Shown here one piece after another: positions 1-9,264 of a DNA stretch of 64,000 bases; within the stretch, counting starts at the first letter, position 1, and every line of letters begins with the position of its first letter. Position numbers and translations under genes: made by a program. Origin of the DNA: an uncultured Pseudomonadales bacterium (GTDB taxonomy: Bacteria > Pseudomonadota > Gammaproteobacteria > Pseudomonadales > Porticoccaceae); contig CALSQH010000003.1 in NCBI GenBank assembly GCA_943788445.1, positions 62,001-126,000 on the forward strand. The letters are read 5' to 3'. The notes below the pieces were generated by a model. The model did not search any database. It was not told the origin of the DNA and saw nothing but the letters and a program-made list of their open reading frames with translations.

Positions 1-342
1 GTTTTGTACGGCATGAGTCGCCAGTCCCTGGCACCAAAAGCACTACGGTTTATGGCGGATATCAATCCGCGCACCCAGACACCGATAAAAGCCACGGCCT
101 CTGTGATCGTTTTGGTTTGTGTTTTGGCGCTGAGCTTTGCAATTGAGAGCTTGGCGGAAACGACGTCGCTGATGATTTTGATTATTGCCACGCTGGTCAA
201 TGCGTCACTCTTGCGAATAAAGCTCAATGAGGATAATCAGGAAAAAGTTACCCGGATAAATCTGCCTCTTTGGGTTCCCGCCTGTGGTTTGCTGGTAAGT
301 TTTAGCTTTGCTCTGATGATTGCAGTGGATCTGCTCAAATAG
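1..342 (+). CDS. APC-family amino acid permease, C-terminal part
   Basis: The reading frame is open from the first base, so the start lies before the window and only about 113 residues are visible. The segment YGMSRQSLAPKAL followed by NPRTQTP is the usual loop of APC-superfamily amino-acid permeases between late membrane helices. Two to three hydrophobic spans follow, ending with a short cytoplasmic tail and a TAG stop at 340-342. The family moves amino acids or polyamines across the inner membrane; the substrate cannot be told from this fragment. The next gene, gloB, is convergent. Confidence 0.75.
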   Translation, partial: VLYGMSRQSLAPKALRFMADINPRTQTPIKATASVIVLVCVLALSFAIESLAETTSLMILIIATLVNASLLRIKLNEDNQEKVTRINLPLWVPACGLLVSFSFALMIAVDLLK

Positions 343-384
343 CCTTTTGAGCAAATAGTCTTTTAAGTAAACAGCCTATTTTAG

Positions 385-1161
385 TTACCAATTGTCACGC
401 AGTGATCGCAGGGCTATAAACACCTGCTGGTCGGTCGCTGTCAGACAATCGAGACGCTCTCGGATATCTGCACTATCAAGCCGGAAAAAGCTGTTAAACA
501 GCCTCTCATCGCCAATACAGGTAATGATAGGCTCAACGGTAGGGTCTGATTCAACAGCGCGTTTAAGCCAAGTTTGGGCATTTACATTGCCCGGTTCTAG
601 GCTTAGCGTAAAGCGTAAATTATTTTCCAGATACTCATGTCCGGGATATACCAGCACTTCATCCGGCAAACGGTGAAACTGCTCAGAGATAGTTTGATAA
701 AGCGCTTGAGCATCGCCACTGCGGCAGTGGCCAACCCCTGCGCTAAATAATGTATCACCGGTAAATACTGCTTTTATCTGAGACTGCTCTAACAGCAAAA
801 AGCACAGGTGGGCGAAGGTATGACCTGGGGTGTCCAACACCTGTAATTCCATGTCAGTATCCAGAGCAATTCGCTCACCGGCAACCAGTGTCCGACTAAG
901 GCCGGGGATCTTTCCCCAACCATTTTCATGAGCCCATACTTCGCAGCCATGTTGAGCGACTAACGCTGGATTCCCCTGAATATGATCCCAGTGTTCGTGG
1001 GTATTGATAATCGCTTTGAGGCTGAGCTGGTTTTCACTGAGCAGCTTATTAACCACAGCTTCGTCCCAGGGGTCGATCGCAATGGCGCTGCGATTTTCCA
1101 GCTCGATTAGGTAGGTAAAGTTACGCAGTTCACTGGCGGTGTAGACTTGGTGGATTTTCAT
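385..1161 (-). CDS. gloB: Hydroxyacylglutathione hydrolase (glyoxalase II)
   Basis: The enzyme hydrolyses S-D-lactoylglutathione to D-lactate and glutathione, the second step of methylglyoxal detoxification in the cytoplasm. The protein of 258 residues has the metallo-beta-lactamase metal motif THEHWDH at residues 54-60, His114 in TPGHT, Asp136 in FTGDTLF and His175 in YPGHEY, all expected binuclear-metal ligands. The length matches the family. The ATG is preceded by GAGGCC at a good ribosome-binding distance. The gene stands alone and converges on the permease gene. The C-terminal substrate domain is complete. Confidence 0.93.
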   Translation of the reverse strand: MKIHQVYTASELRNFTYLIELENRSAIAIDPWDEAVVNKLLSENQLSLKAIINTHEHWDHIQGNPALVAQHGCEVWAHENGWGKIPGLSRTLVAGERIALDTDMELQVLDTPGHTFAHLCFLLLEQSQIKAVFTGDTLFSAGVGHCRSGDAQALYQTISEQFHRLPDEVLVYPGHEYLENNLRFTLSLEPGNVNAQTWLKRAVESDPTVEPIITCIGDERLFNSFFRLDSADIRERLDCLTATDQQVFIALRSLRDNW

Positions 1162-1438
1162 GCAGGCCTCTTTATCAAGGGTTTTTTAGCACTAGTCTTT
1201 TTAGTGCTGATGAGACACAAAATAATAGTCGTTTGAAGAACAATAACTATTCAATGGTTTTAATACCAATCAATTATCAAAAGTATTGGCTAAGATCCGA
1301 AACTCTAAGAACTGGTCAGTTTTCATGTTGTAAGGGTTTTTTTAATCTATCTTAATAACTACTAACTACGCTTGGACGTAACAACACGAATCATTTCACT
1401 AAATCACACAATACGTGTCGGTAAATAATTTAGGCGTC
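1162..1438. other. Intergenic leader between gloB and XRE gene
   Basis: This AT-rich gap separates two divergent genes and should hold both promoters. A seven-base inverted repeat (AGCACTA ... TAGTGCT, about 1187-1207) lies in the gloB leader. It has no T-run for termination of gloB transcription and could be an operator or an mRNA hairpin. I could not identify a clear -35/-10 pair. Confidence 0.3.
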
Positions 1439-1783
1439 ATGGATAATGACTCTATGAATTTAAAAGAAAAAATAGGGGAAAGACTTCGGGAGCAACGGAC
1501 TAATTTAGGCCTATCGCTCAAGGAGTTATCTGACGCATCCGGTGGCTTATACTCACCATCAAGGATTGGTAATTACGAGCAAGGCATCCGTATGTTACCG
1601 CTAGAAGTAGCTAACAACTTATCCAAACCGCTGAAGTGTTCTGCGCCGTTCCTGTTATGCTACGATGAAAATGAAACCATCGCGAGCATGTCACCGGCTC
1701 AAATTGAGTTACTTAGAGCCTATATGCAAGCTCCAGCGACTCTTCAGGAAGGGGTTCGACGCCTCTTAAATTTGAAAGACTAG
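1439..1783 (+). CDS. XRE-family helix-turn-helix regulator
   Basis: A small DNA-binding protein of 114 residues. Its N-terminal half is a Cro/C1-type helix-turn-helix (LREQRTNLGLSLKELSDAS followed by SPSRIGNYEQG), as in phage repressors and many chromosomal XRE proteins. The C-terminal part has no recognised ligand or peptidase domain. The ATG at 1439 is chosen because TTTAGG lies a suitable distance upstream; an in-frame GTG at 1415 and ATG at 1454 are alternatives. No partner gene adjoins it, so its target is unknown; it may regulate itself. It borders the repeat array. Confidence 0.7.
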   Translation: MDNDSMNLKEKIGERLREQRTNLGLSLKELSDASGGLYSPSRIGNYEQGIRMLPLEVANNLSKPLKCSAPFLLCYDENETIASMSPAQIELLRAYMQAPATLQEGVRRLLNLKD

Positions 1784-2180
1784 TCAAAGTTCGAGTTATT
1801 TTATTACAGGTCTCGTCAGATGTTTCAGCTATGGCGACAATGACTTCGAGGGATTCGCTATTTGCGCTTTCACCATTAATCGCCTCTAAATTCATTTTCC
1901 AATCTACTCCGTATTTAATCGCTTATTTATACCGATTCAGACCTGAGTAGTCAAATATTACAACCGTATATAACGTCTTATGGGTATATGAGTTTAAGCG
2001 ACTATTACGAATCTGCGGGCTTCAGCGCATTGCGCCTCATGTTCAAACACCTTCGCGTTTGGTCGAAAGGTGGTTCTTTCCATACGGACACATCAGACAA
2101 ATAAAAAGCCAGCCTATGGGTTATTGCCTATGGTATGTAGGTTGTACTGACTGGGAGTGTGGGATGGATTGATAGATAGC

Positions 2181-2530
2181 AGCTTTAGACTGCTATCTAC
2201 CCCTTCGGGGCAGCCTGAAGTCTGTCCAAATCGTCTTAGAAGACGATTTGTGATTCCAGCAGCTTTAGACTGCTATCTACCCCTTCGGGGCAGCCTGAAG
2301 TCTGTCCAAATCGTCTTAGAAGACGATTTGTGATTCCAGCAGCTTTAGACTGCTATCTACCCCTTCGGGGCAGCCTGAAGTCTGTCCAAATCGTCTTAGA
2401 AGACGATTTGTGATTCCAGCAGCTTTAGACTGCTATTACCCCTTCGGGGCAGCCTGAAGTCTGTCCAAATCGTCTTAGAAGACGATTTGTGATTCCAGCA
2501 GCTTTAGACTGCTATCTACCCCTTCGGGGC
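2181..2530. repeat. 80-bp tandem repeats, five copies
   Basis: The sequence AGCTTTAGACTGCTAT begins copies at 2181, 2261, 2341, 2421 and 2500; copy four lacks one C, giving a 79-bp step, and copy five breaks off after CCCCTTCGGGG. Each unit holds three potential hairpins: TAGCAG...CTGCTA, CCCC-TTC-GGGG, and the near-perfect palindrome AAATCGTCTT/AAGACGATTT. The copies are almost identical, which points to recent expansion. There are no unique spacers, so this is not a CRISPR array. Confidence 0.9.
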
Positions 2531-2540
2531 GCCTGCGGCG

Positions 2541-2999
2541 TCCAAACTCGGCTGGAGCCGTGTTTGTCGAACGGTGGTTCTTTCCAGACGAACACATCAG
2601 ACAAATAAAAAAGCCACCCTATGGATTATTGACTATGGAAGGTAGGTTGTGCTGACTGGAAGTATGGGATGGATTGATAGATAGCAGCTTTAGGCTGCTA
2701 TCTACCCCTGCGGGGCAGCCTGAAGGCTGTCCAAACTCGGCTGGAGCCGTGTTTGTCGAACGGTGGTTCTTTCCAGACGAACCCATCAGACAAATAAAAA
2801 AGCCACCCTATGGATTATTGACTATGGAAGGTAGGTTGTGCTGACTGGAAGTATGGGATGGATTGATAGATAGCAGCTTTAGGCTGCTATCTACCCCTGC
2901 GGGGCAGCCTGAAGGCTGTCCAAACTCGGCTGGAGCCGTGTTTGTCGAACGGTGGTTCTTTCCAGACGAACCCATCAGACAAATAAAAAAGCCACCCTA
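2541..2999. repeat. 189-bp tandem repeats, about 2.4 copies
   Basis: The marker TCCAAACTCGGCTGGAGCCG occurs at 2541, 2730 and 2919, a constant 189-bp period. Units contain the hairpin-forming GTTTGTC...GACGAAC, an A-rich half-terminator, and a single variant of the 80-bp subunit in which TTTAGGC replaces TTTAGAC. Units two and three are nearly identical. Confidence 0.88.
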
Positions 3000-3013
3000 T
3001 GGGTGGCTTTTTT
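2985..3013 (-). terminator. Rho-independent terminator of tRNA-Lys
   Basis: A GCCACCC/GGGTGGC stem with a three-base TAT loop is flanked by six A and six T, so it can terminate in both directions. It lies just 3' of tRNA-Lys on the minus strand and probably ends the queE-queC-tRNA transcript. Its left arm is duplicated in the upstream repeat array without the right arm. Confidence 0.85.
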
Positions 3014-3020
3014 ATTTGTT

Positions 3021-3095
3021 TGGTGGGCCGTGATGGATTCGAACCATCGACCAATTGGTTAAAAGCCAACTGCTCTACCGCTGAGCTAACGGCCC
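3021..3095 (-). tRNA. tRNA-Lys (anticodon UUU)
   Basis: Read on the minus strand, the 75-base gene begins GGGCCGT and ends ACGGCCC-ACCA. It has a perfect seven-pair acceptor stem, an encoded CCA, the TTCGAAT T-loop and the D-arm GCTCAGCGGTAGAGC. The anticodon stem GTTGG/CCAAT encloses loop CTTTTAA, giving anticodon TTT for lysine. A tRNA-Lys gene also follows queC in Pseudomonas. No repeat of its 3' end that would mark an integrated element was seen nearby. Confidence 0.96.
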
Positions 3096-3134
3096 TCAGA
3101 AGAGGTGCGTATCATACTGACCAAAACTTAAAAT

Positions 3135-3815
3135 TCAAGCGTTATTTTGATATCTCGTGGGGTCTTCTACGCCAGCTTGATCAAAGCCCTGCTTGCGCAA
3201 TCTACAACTCTCGCATCTACCGCAGGCTTGACCTTCTGAATTAGCTTGATAACAGGAAACTGTCTGGCTGTAATCTACGCCTAAAGCTAAGCCTGACTGG
3301 ACAATTTGAGCCTTGGTCATATCAATTAGGGGGGCGTGAATACTAAGGCGATGGCCTTCGACGCCGGCTTTGGTTGCTAGATTGGCCATGCTTTCAAAGG
3401 CGCTAATATATTCTGGGCGGCAATCGGGATAACCGGAGTAATCCACTGCGTTAACGCCAAGGAAAATATCATTGGCTCCGAGCACTTCCGCCCAACCTAG
3501 GGCTATGGATAGAAATACGGTGTTGCGGGCGGGAACATAGGTTACGGGGATACCTGAGGTCTCTTCTTCGGGGACATCGATGGCTGTATCCGTCAGTGCA
3601 GAACCACCGATGGTACCCAGATCCAATTTCACTACTTTATGATCATACACGGTCATTAGTTCAGAGGCACGCTGTGCGGCTACCAGTTCTGAGCGGTGAC
3701 GCTGACCGTAATCAAAACTTAGGGTATAGCAGTCGTAACCCTGACTTTTCGCCATGGCCACTACGGTTGTTGAATCAAGGCCTCCGGAGACCAAAATTAC
3801 GGCTTTTTTTGACAT
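3135..3815 (-). CDS. queC: 7-cyano-7-deazaguanine synthase QueC
   Basis: QueC converts 7-carboxy-7-deazaguanine to preQ0 with ATP and ammonia in queuosine synthesis. The 226-residue protein has the ATP-pyrophosphatase P-loop SGGLDS at residues 10-15 and four zinc-binding cysteines, Cys188, Cys198, Cys201 and Cys204 (CGRCESC). Length and motifs fit the family. It lies 40 bp after queE on the same strand and 40 bp before tRNA-Lys. The neighbouring tRNA is not a queuosine substrate, since Q is found in Asp, Asn, His and Tyr tRNAs, so the adjacency is positional only. Confidence 0.95.
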   Translation of the reverse strand: MSKKAVILVSGGLDSTTVVAMAKSQGYDCYTLSFDYGQRHRSELVAAQRASELMTVYDHKVVKLDLGTIGGSALTDTAIDVPEEETSGIPVTYVPARNTVFLSIALGWAEVLGANDIFLGVNAVDYSGYPDCRPEYISAFESMANLATKAGVEGHRLSIHAPLIDMTKAQIVQSGLALGVDYSQTVSCYQANSEGQACGRCESCRLRKQGFDQAGVEDPTRYQNNA

Positions 3816-3855
3816 GTTTGCTGATGCCTTTTATACGAGAGTTTTACGAAAAAAG

Positions 3856-4506
3856 TTAATGGCCGGGCTGATCGCCCCAGATATATTTGTGGGTTTGCAG
3901 CTGCAGTCTGACGTTTAGTTTATCGTCTAATATCCACTCTGCAAGTTGCCTCGGCGCTAGCTGTCCCTGACTTGGCGAGAACAGCACTTCAGCTACCCTG
4001 CCCTGCAGGCCCAACTCATCGACTTTCATACAGGTCCAGTCGTAATCCTGTCGGTCGCAAATAACAAACTTAACTTCATCTTCGGGAAGTAGGTGTTCGA
4101 TATTCTCATAGAGGTTTTTTGAAACCTCTCCTGAGCCTGGGGTCTTTAAGTCGACAATTTTAATCACGCGCTTATCAACATCGGCGATTGGCAGGGCGCC
4201 ACTGGTCTCAAGTGAAACGCGATAACCCTGATCACAGAGACTCTCAAGTAATTCGATGCACTGAGGTTGCGCGAGAGGTTCGCCTCCGGTCACGGTAACG
4301 TATTTGGCACCGTATTCAGCCACTGTGGCCATAATCTCGCTAAGGGCCATTTTACTGCCGCCCTCGAAGGCGTATGCAGTGTCACAGTAACCACAGCGTA
4401 GCGGGCAGCCGGTCAGGCGCACAAATACGGTGGGCAATCCAGTGGTGCTGGTTTCACCCTGGAGTGAATGGAATATTTCGGTAATTCGCAGTTCAGTTTC
4501 AGACAT
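3856..4506 (-). CDS. queE: 7-carboxy-7-deazaguanine synthase QueE (radical SAM)
   Basis: QueE is the radical S-adenosylmethionine enzyme that rearranges 6-carboxy-tetrahydropterin to 7-carboxy-7-deazaguanine, just before QueC. The 216-residue protein carries the CX3CX2C iron-sulfur motif as Cys34, Cys38 and Cys41 (GCPLRCGYC) and the SAM-binding TGGEP at 73-77. The short N-terminus with EIFHSLQGE is typical. It is directly upstream of queC. QueD and QueF are not in this window. The ribosome-binding site is weak and AT-rich. Confidence 0.94.
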   Translation of the reverse strand: MSETELRITEIFHSLQGETSTTGLPTVFVRLTGCPLRCGYCDTAYAFEGGSKMALSEIMATVAEYGAKYVTVTGGEPLAQPQCIELLESLCDQGYRVSLETSGALPIADVDKRVIKIVDLKTPGSGEVSKNLYENIEHLLPEDEVKFVICDRQDYDWTCMKVDELGLQGRVAEVLFSPSQGQLAPRQLAEWILDDKLNVRLQLQTHKYIWGDQPGH

Positions 4507-4566
4507 TTTATTATTTTTTTATTCGGTTATTCGCTAAGAATTAGGCGGTTAAAATTATATTCGGGA

Positions 4567-5394
4567 CTAGAAATTATTATTTAAATAATTTTGCGCTTTG
4601 ATAGCAGCGCCACCCGTTCCTTTTGCCGCTGCTTCTAACAATTCTCGGGCGCGGTCTAACTCACCTAACTGATGGTAGATCTTACCCAATTTAAAATTAG
4701 CATCTAGCGCTTTGCCATGGGATGGGTGCTGCTCTACGACTAATGCAAAAGCCTGACGAGCCATTTCATCCTGCCCCTGCAAAAGATAAATCTCACCGAG
4801 CCAATAGTGAGCGTTGGCACTGTAGGGACTATTGGGGTATTTGACAACATGCTGTTTAAAGGCTTCTACAGCCCCATTAAAGTCACGCTGCTTTAAGAGT
4901 AAGTTGGATGCCTGAGCATAGTCCTCAGCGATCTCTTCGCTGTTTAGTGAAGTCTCTTCGACTGTCTGAACTGCTCCGGCAACACCGCTCTGTTCAGGCT
5001 CAGTGGTCGACACTCCCGTTTCAGTGGTCTGTGCTGTCTGGTCTTCGATTTCAAGACCGGCGGCGGCAGCTGGTTGCCCAGACATTGCGGCACTAAGTCT
5101 GCGGTCAATATCTAGATAGTCATCCATCTGACGCTGTTTAACGCGCTGCAGTTCATAGCTGAGCTGTTCAACCATTCCTCTCAGCTCACGCACTTCATCC
5201 TGCAATATCTGTGACTGGTAATAGCTGTCGCCGACGTTTGCTGTGGGTGTTTTTACGGCATTCACTGGGGTTGTATTTGCAGCACTTAAATCAACCACGG
5301 GTGTGGTCGGATTTTGTGCAATAGCAGCAACCGAGGTTAAGGCCAAGCTAACAGTTAAAAGGGCAAGCGAAGTACGCACGATTGGTGATTTCAT
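4567..5394 (-). CDS. cpoB: Tol-Pal system coordinator CpoB (YbgF)
   Basis: A periplasmic protein of 275 residues that in Escherichia coli links Tol-Pal to peptidoglycan synthesis during division. A cleavable signal peptide spans residues 1 to about 26, ending AIA. A coiled coil follows at about 55-100 (QDEVRELRGMVEQLSYELQR), as in the TolA-binding trimerisation domain. After an acidic Thr/Glu linker there are three TPR repeats from about residue 155. It is the last gene of the tol-pal run and follows pal by about 110 bp, with a weak inverted repeat at 5480-5497 between them. Confidence 0.9.
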   Translation of the reverse strand: MKSPIVRTSLALLTVSLALTSVAAIAQNPTTPVVDLSAANTTPVNAVKTPTANVGDSYYQSQILQDEVRELRGMVEQLSYELQRVKQRQMDDYLDIDRRLSAAMSGQPAAAAGLEIEDQTAQTTETGVSTTEPEQSGVAGAVQTVEETSLNSEEIAEDYAQASNLLLKQRDFNGAVEAFKQHVVKYPNSPYSANAHYWLGEIYLLQGQDEMARQAFALVVEQHPSHGKALDANFKLGKIYHQLGELDRARELLEAAAKGTGGAAIKAQNYLNNNF

Positions 5395-5505
5395 GGCTAT
5401 TCCAAGGTATTCCTATTTATTCCGCATAAGCCAACGACCAGAGCTAACAATTTAACTCTGGCCGCAGGGGTTTTATGCTGGCTTAGTGACAAAGCCAGAT
5501 AAAAT

Positions 5506-6012
5506 TTATTTTAATTCAACGCGGCGGTTTAAGCCCCATGCGTCGTCATTACTGCCGTAGGCTGCTGCTCGCTCTTCGCCGTAGCTGATCACTTCAATCA
5601 AGCTGGGTGATACGCCCTGAAGAACCAAAAATTCTTTAACGGCCTGTGCACGGCGCTCACCCAATGCCATGTTGTACTCTCGAGTACCACGCTCATCGGC
5701 ATGACCTTCAAGACGAACATTGCGAGGGTTGCCCTGTAACATTGCAGAATGCTCAAGTAGTGCCGCACGCGACTCAGGCTTGAGTAATGCCTTGTCAAAG
5801 TCGAAATAGAAGATGGTGTCAGCGGCTATAGCTTCAACGTCAACTGCCGCATCTTCAATCTCTGAACTATCAACTTGGCCAGTTTGCACTGATGTGTCTT
5901 CAATATCGGTTGACGCTGGCTGCTCGTCAACAACTGGGTTACTGCTACAACCTGCAAGAAGCGCTGCCAAAAACAGTGCACTAAGACCAGACTTGATAAA
6001 TGATACTTTCAT
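5506..6012 (-). CDS. pal: Peptidoglycan-associated lipoprotein Pal
   Basis: Pal is the outer-membrane lipoprotein of the Tol-Pal complex and binds peptidoglycan non-covalently. The 168-residue protein has a lipoprotein signal ending in LLAGC, with Cys22 as the lipidated residue. An acidic linker follows, then an OmpA-like domain from about residue 65 (FYFDFDKALL, LEGHADERGTREYN, ALGERRA). It ends right after the domain, as usual. It lies between tolB and cpoB, in the standard order. Confidence 0.96.
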   Translation of the reverse strand: MKVSFIKSGLSALFLAALLAGCSSNPVVDEQPASTDIEDTSVQTGQVDSSEIEDAAVDVEAIAADTIFYFDFDKALLKPESRAALLEHSAMLQGNPRNVRLEGHADERGTREYNMALGERRAQAVKEFLVLQGVSPSLIEVISYGEERAAAYGSNDDAWGLNRRVELK

Positions 6013-6046
6013 GTTTAACTCCTGTGAGCATAGATTTAGAAAAAGT

Positions 6047-7333
6047 TTAGCGTAAAAAAGGTGACCATGCTGGTTCTCTTACATCTCCGATGCTGGAGGG
6101 CAGTACATAGCGTACTCCAGCATCGAGAGAAACAGCGGCAAGAACTCCTCTGTCGCCCTGCTTGGTAGCATAGATAATCATAGCTCCGTTAGGCGCAACT
6201 GTCGGAGATTCGTCCAGTCGTGTTTCAGTTAATTCAATCATTCTGCCGGTTTTTAAATCAAACGAGGCAATATGAAAAGTGTCTGTTTGCCGATGAACCA
6301 GGGCCATTGTTCGCCCATCGGGTGCCAGGTTCGGTCGAGCATTATAATTACCGTTGAATGTTAGGCGTTCCGTGGCCTTGGTTGCAATATTTAATTTATA
6401 TATTTGGGGTGTTCCGCCTCGATCAGAGGTAAATAACAGGCTTTTTCCGTCACGCATCCAAGTGGGTTCGGTATCGATAGCAAAATGTCGTGTCAAACGA
6501 GAGAATTTATTGCTCTGTAAATCCAGCAAATATATCTCGGGATTGCCATCTTTTGATAAAACCATGGCCATCTTTGTACCGTCCGGTGACCAGGAGGGTG
6601 CACCATTGAGACCGGTGAAGTTGGTTAACTGCTGGCGCTCGGCGGTGACTAAATTTTGCCGAAAGATAGCCGGGCGTCCGGTTTCAAACGACACATAAGC
6701 AAGCTCTTTGCCATTGCTCGACCATGAGGGCGACATAATTGGCTCGGCGGATTCCAACACTAGCTTTTCTCTGGCGCCGTCAGCGTCGGCAACATTGAGT
6801 CTATAGGTGTATATGTTATTTTTACGCACGGCAGTGACGTAGGCGAGTCTTGTCGAGAAGGCTCCGCGAATACCGGTAATTTCCTCATAGACCTTATCAC
6901 TCATCAAATGAGCGAGATCTCGCATTTGGGTTATTGAACCGCTGACTTTGTGAGTTAAGACCGTCTTTTGTGCGGTGACATTTAACAGGCTAAATTCAAG
7001 TTGGTAACGACCACTACCAATTGAGCGCAATTGCCCAGCGACTAAATACTCGGTGCCAAGCAGTCGCCAGTCGCGATAGTAGACATCTTGGGCTCGGCCC
7101 GGAAAGGCGAGCATGTCGCGGCGTTCAATGGTTTTAAATAATCCACTGCGCTGAAGGTCTGACTCAACAATACGGCTAATATCTTCGCTGATCTTAATCC
7201 CGCCTTGATCAATTGGCGCTATAGCGATTTTGGTCGGTTTATCATTGCCTTGAGTAACGCGAATAACCAACTCACTGTAACTGGCTGAGGAAACCATCAT
7301 CAGTAACAATAAGGCTAATATTTTGTGACCCAC
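6047..7333 (-). CDS. tolB: Tol-Pal system beta-propeller protein TolB
   Basis: TolB is the periplasmic beta-propeller that binds Pal and signals to TolA. The start is taken as GTG at 7333 because AAGGAG sits seven bases before it and a signal peptide follows at once ([17 protein letters not shown]). This gives 428 residues, the usual TolB length. A longer open frame to 7426 would run over the end of tolA and place a charged stretch before the signal peptide. Repeated propeller motifs ([48 protein letters not shown]) are clear. It follows tolA by about 34 bp. Confidence 0.95.
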   Translation of the reverse strand: MGHKILALLLLMMVSSASYSELVIRVTQGNDKPTKIAIAPIDQGGIKISEDISRIVESDLQRSGLFKTIERRDMLAFPGRAQDVYYRDWRLLGTEYLVAGQLRSIGSGRYQLEFSLLNVTAQKTVLTHKVSGSITQMRDLAHLMSDKVYEEITGIRGAFSTRLAYVTAVRKNNIYTYRLNVADADGAREKLVLESAEPIMSPSWSSNGKELAYVSFETGRPAIFRQNLVTAERQQLTNFTGLNGAPSWSPDGTKMAMVLSKDGNPEIYLLDLQSNKFSRLTRHFAIDTEPTWMRDGKSLLFTSDRGGTPQIYKLNIATKATERLTFNGNYNARPNLAPDGRTMALVHRQTDTFHIASFDLKTGRMIELTETRLDESPTVAPNGAMIIYATKQGDRGVLAAVSLDAGVRYVLPSSIGDVREPAWSPFLR

Positions 7334-7367
7334 AGACTTCTCCTTTTTATTTTCACTCAACGTTCGC

Positions 7368-8123
7368 TTACTGGCGAAGATCTTCAGGGCTAAATGCCAC
7401 ATCAACCTGACGGAATTTACTTTCAAACAGTACCGGACTCATGCCCTGAAGTTCAACAAATTGCTCGGCCTTTAATGCTGCCTGCTCCACTGAGCGATCA
7501 AATGCACTATCACCGCTGGACTTCAAAACCGTGACTCCAACAACCCGTCCGGTAGGTACCAGACGAATACGAATAAGTGTTTCCATACCAAGGCGCGCAC
7601 TTGGCGGCCGACTCCAGTTCTCTGACAGGCGCTGTTGAATCAACTGTCGGTAACTATTGGCCGCCTGCTCATCTTGCTGAGCATTGATAAGCGCCTGCTC
7701 TTCTGCCAGCGCTTCGGCAAAGTCCGATTCTTTACGCAGCCTTTCAGCTTCTTCCTGCTGGCGACGCAACTCTTCTAGCCGTTGCTGCTCTTTGCGCTCT
7801 TGCTCGGCCTTAGTTAAACGCTCCTGTTCGAGGCGTTTCTTTTCTGCGGCCTTTTTCTGCGCGGCCATTTTAGCCAAGCGTTTTTTCTCTTCACGCTTTT
7901 TCTTGGCCAAATCTATTTTAGGCTTTTTTGGCTGTGCTTTTGGCTTAGCTGGCGGCGTTTTTTTCTTCGGCGCCAGCTCAACAAGTTTAGCCTCAATGTA
8001 TTGCGGCTGCATAATCACTCGCTCAGTCTCTGGCTGCCAGTCGACAAACAGCGCACCGACCAATCCAATATGCAGCAACAGACTGACAAAAACTGCAACT
8101 GAGTAACTCAGATAAGAACTCAT
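7368..8123 (-). CDS. tolA: Cell envelope integrity protein TolA
   Basis: TolA is the inner-membrane protein that spans the periplasm and carries proton-driven force from TolQR to TolB-Pal. Residues 5-27 form the single membrane helix. A Lys/Ala/Glu/Gln-rich helical region follows at about 45-155, including [20 protein letters not shown], and a C-terminal TonB/TolA domain occupies about 165-245 ([20 protein letters not shown]). At 251 residues it is shorter than E. coli TolA because the helical stalk is shorter. It begins one base after the tolR stop. Confidence 0.93.
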   Translation of the reverse strand: MSSYLSYSVAVFVSLLLHIGLVGALFVDWQPETERVIMQPQYIEAKLVELAPKKKTPPAKPKAQPKKPKIDLAKKKREEKKRLAKMAAQKKAAEKKRLEQERLTKAEQERKEQQRLEELRRQQEEAERLRKESDFAEALAEEQALINAQQDEQAANSYRQLIQQRLSENWSRPPSARLGMETLIRIRLVPTGRVVGVTVLKSSGDSAFDRSVEQAALKAEQFVELQGMSPVLFESKFRQVDVAFSPEDLRQ

Positions 8124-8124
8124 A

Positions 8125-8547
8125 TTATTTCTGCGGTGGCTCCGTAACCAGCCCTACTGAGGGAGCACCCGCCGCTTGTAATTCACTCATCAGATTGACC
8201 ACAACGCCGTAATCAACACTGCTATCACCCCACACCAACACGGGTGTTTTGGGGGTCTGACGCAATACCTTCGCTACTCTGTCTTTAATAACAGCCAAGC
8301 TCTGAACGCGATTTTCGCCCTTAACATCAATCCAATAACTGCCATCTGCTTTTATTGAAACGATAAAGGGTTCCTGATCTTTGGTGTCCATAGGCGCCGA
8401 GTTAGCGTCGGGCAACTCGACTTTAACACCCTGCATTAACAGCGGCGCGGTAATCATAAACACCACGAGTAAGACCAATGTTACGTCGATGTAGGGGACG
8501 ACATTGATCTCGGCAACCAGTTTTCGTTTTGTTCTTTTACTCTTCAC
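8125..8547 (-). CDS. tolR: Tol-Pal system protein TolR
   Basis: TolR is an ExbD-like partner of TolQ in the proton channel that energises TolA. The 140-residue protein has one membrane span at about 14-36 (INVVPYIDVTLVLLVVFMI) containing the conserved channel aspartate (Asp21) and a periplasmic ExbD/TolR domain. It starts at GTG, 10 bp after tolQ, and is followed one base later by tolA, so the genes are surely cotranscribed. Confidence 0.95.
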   Translation of the reverse strand: MKSKRTKRKLVAEINVVPYIDVTLVLLVVFMITAPLLMQGVKVELPDANSAPMDTKDQEPFIVSIKADGSYWIDVKGENRVQSLAVIKDRVAKVLRQTPKTPVLVWGDSSVDYGVVVNLMSELQAAGAPSVGLVTEPPQK

Positions 8548-8557
8548 TTATCAAGCC

Positions 8558-9247
8558 TCAGTGGGCATGTACTTGACGGTGCAGAATACTGGAGAATTCT
8601 TCCGCAAAAGTTTCATAATTACTATTAGTTATTTCCACTAGTGCCGCATAGCGGTTATAGGCAATAACTGCAGGAATCGCAGCAAATAGTCCCATGGCTG
8701 TGGCAATCAAGGCCTCGGAAATACCCGGCGCTACTGTTGCTAGTGTTGCCTGCTGAACCATGGCCAGTCCGCGGAAGGAGTTCATAATCCCCCACACCGT
8801 GCCAAACAGCCCAATATAGGGACTTACGGATGCAACACTGGCCAAAAATGGCAGGCTGATATTGAGTTTTTCATCTTCTCTTGAAAGCGCTACACGCATA
8901 GCGCGATCAGCACCTTCCATCACCGCATCGGGATCCGCTTTATCGCCTTGAGTGAGACGGTTAAATTCACGAAAGCCGGCGCGAAAGACATTCTCTATGC
9001 CATCAGTGCCACCCTCTTGCTTGGCTCTCTGAGTAATATCCCGGTAGAGACTGTTAAGGTCAACACCAGACCAGAAGGCGTCTTCAAATTCGCGGTAACC
9101 GCGCTGAGCACTGCGAAGATACAAGCCGCGCTGAACAATCATCACCCATGACATCACTGAGGCAATAAACAGAACAGCCATGACAAATTTCACCAGCAAA
9201 CTGGCATGGACAATTAACGACCATATGGATAAATTTTCTTCAATCAC
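8558..9247 (-). CDS. tolQ: Tol-Pal system protein TolQ
   Basis: TolQ is the MotA/ExbB-type inner-membrane protein that forms the proton channel with TolR. The 229-residue protein has membrane spans near residues 15-37, 130-155 and 165-190, and the conserved stretch VSPYIGLFGTVWGIMNSF. The start is GTG with a GGAG upstream. It is the first tol gene and follows ybgC closely. Confidence 0.95.
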   Translation of the reverse strand: MIEENLSIWSLIVHASLLVKFVMAVLFIASVMSWVMIVQRGLYLRSAQRGYREFEDAFWSGVDLNSLYRDITQRAKQEGGTDGIENVFRAGFREFNRLTQGDKADPDAVMEGADRAMRVALSREDEKLNISLPFLASVASVSPYIGLFGTVWGIMNSFRGLAMVQQATLATVAPGISEALIATAMGLFAAIPAVIAYNRYAALVEITNSNYETFAEEFSSILHRQVHAH

Positions 9248-9264
9248 CTGCGTAAACTCCGAGT

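Larger units (their letters stand above)
2041..3000. repeat. Nested tandem-repeat array upstream of tRNA-Lys terminator
   Basis: About 1 kb of non-coding DNA is built from a 189-bp unit. The landmark AAATAAAAA(A)GCCA recurs at 2099, 2603, 2792 and 2981, so the intervals are 504, 189 and 189 bp. The first interval is longer because it holds four extra copies of an 80-bp subunit. Each 189-bp unit carries the left arm of the hairpin that becomes a real terminator only in the last copy, beside tRNA-Lys. The first unit (from about 2041) is the most diverged. No plausible ORF is present. Confidence 0.85.

Noticed and set aside
2181..2530. Possible CRISPR array
   Set aside because: The 80-bp units follow each other without unique spacers, and no cas genes are present; it is a tandem repeat.
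3021..3095. tRNA-Lys as integration site of a mobile element
   Set aside because: No integrase gene and no repeat of the tRNA 3' end were found in the flanks.
2999..3244. 81-residue plus-strand frame over tRNA-Lys
   Set aside because: Its sequence GRDGFEPSTNWLKANCSTAE is the well-known false translation of an antisense tRNA gene.
7334..7426. N-terminal extension of TolB
   Set aside because: It overlaps tolA and would bury the signal peptide; GTG 7333 has a strong ribosome-binding site.
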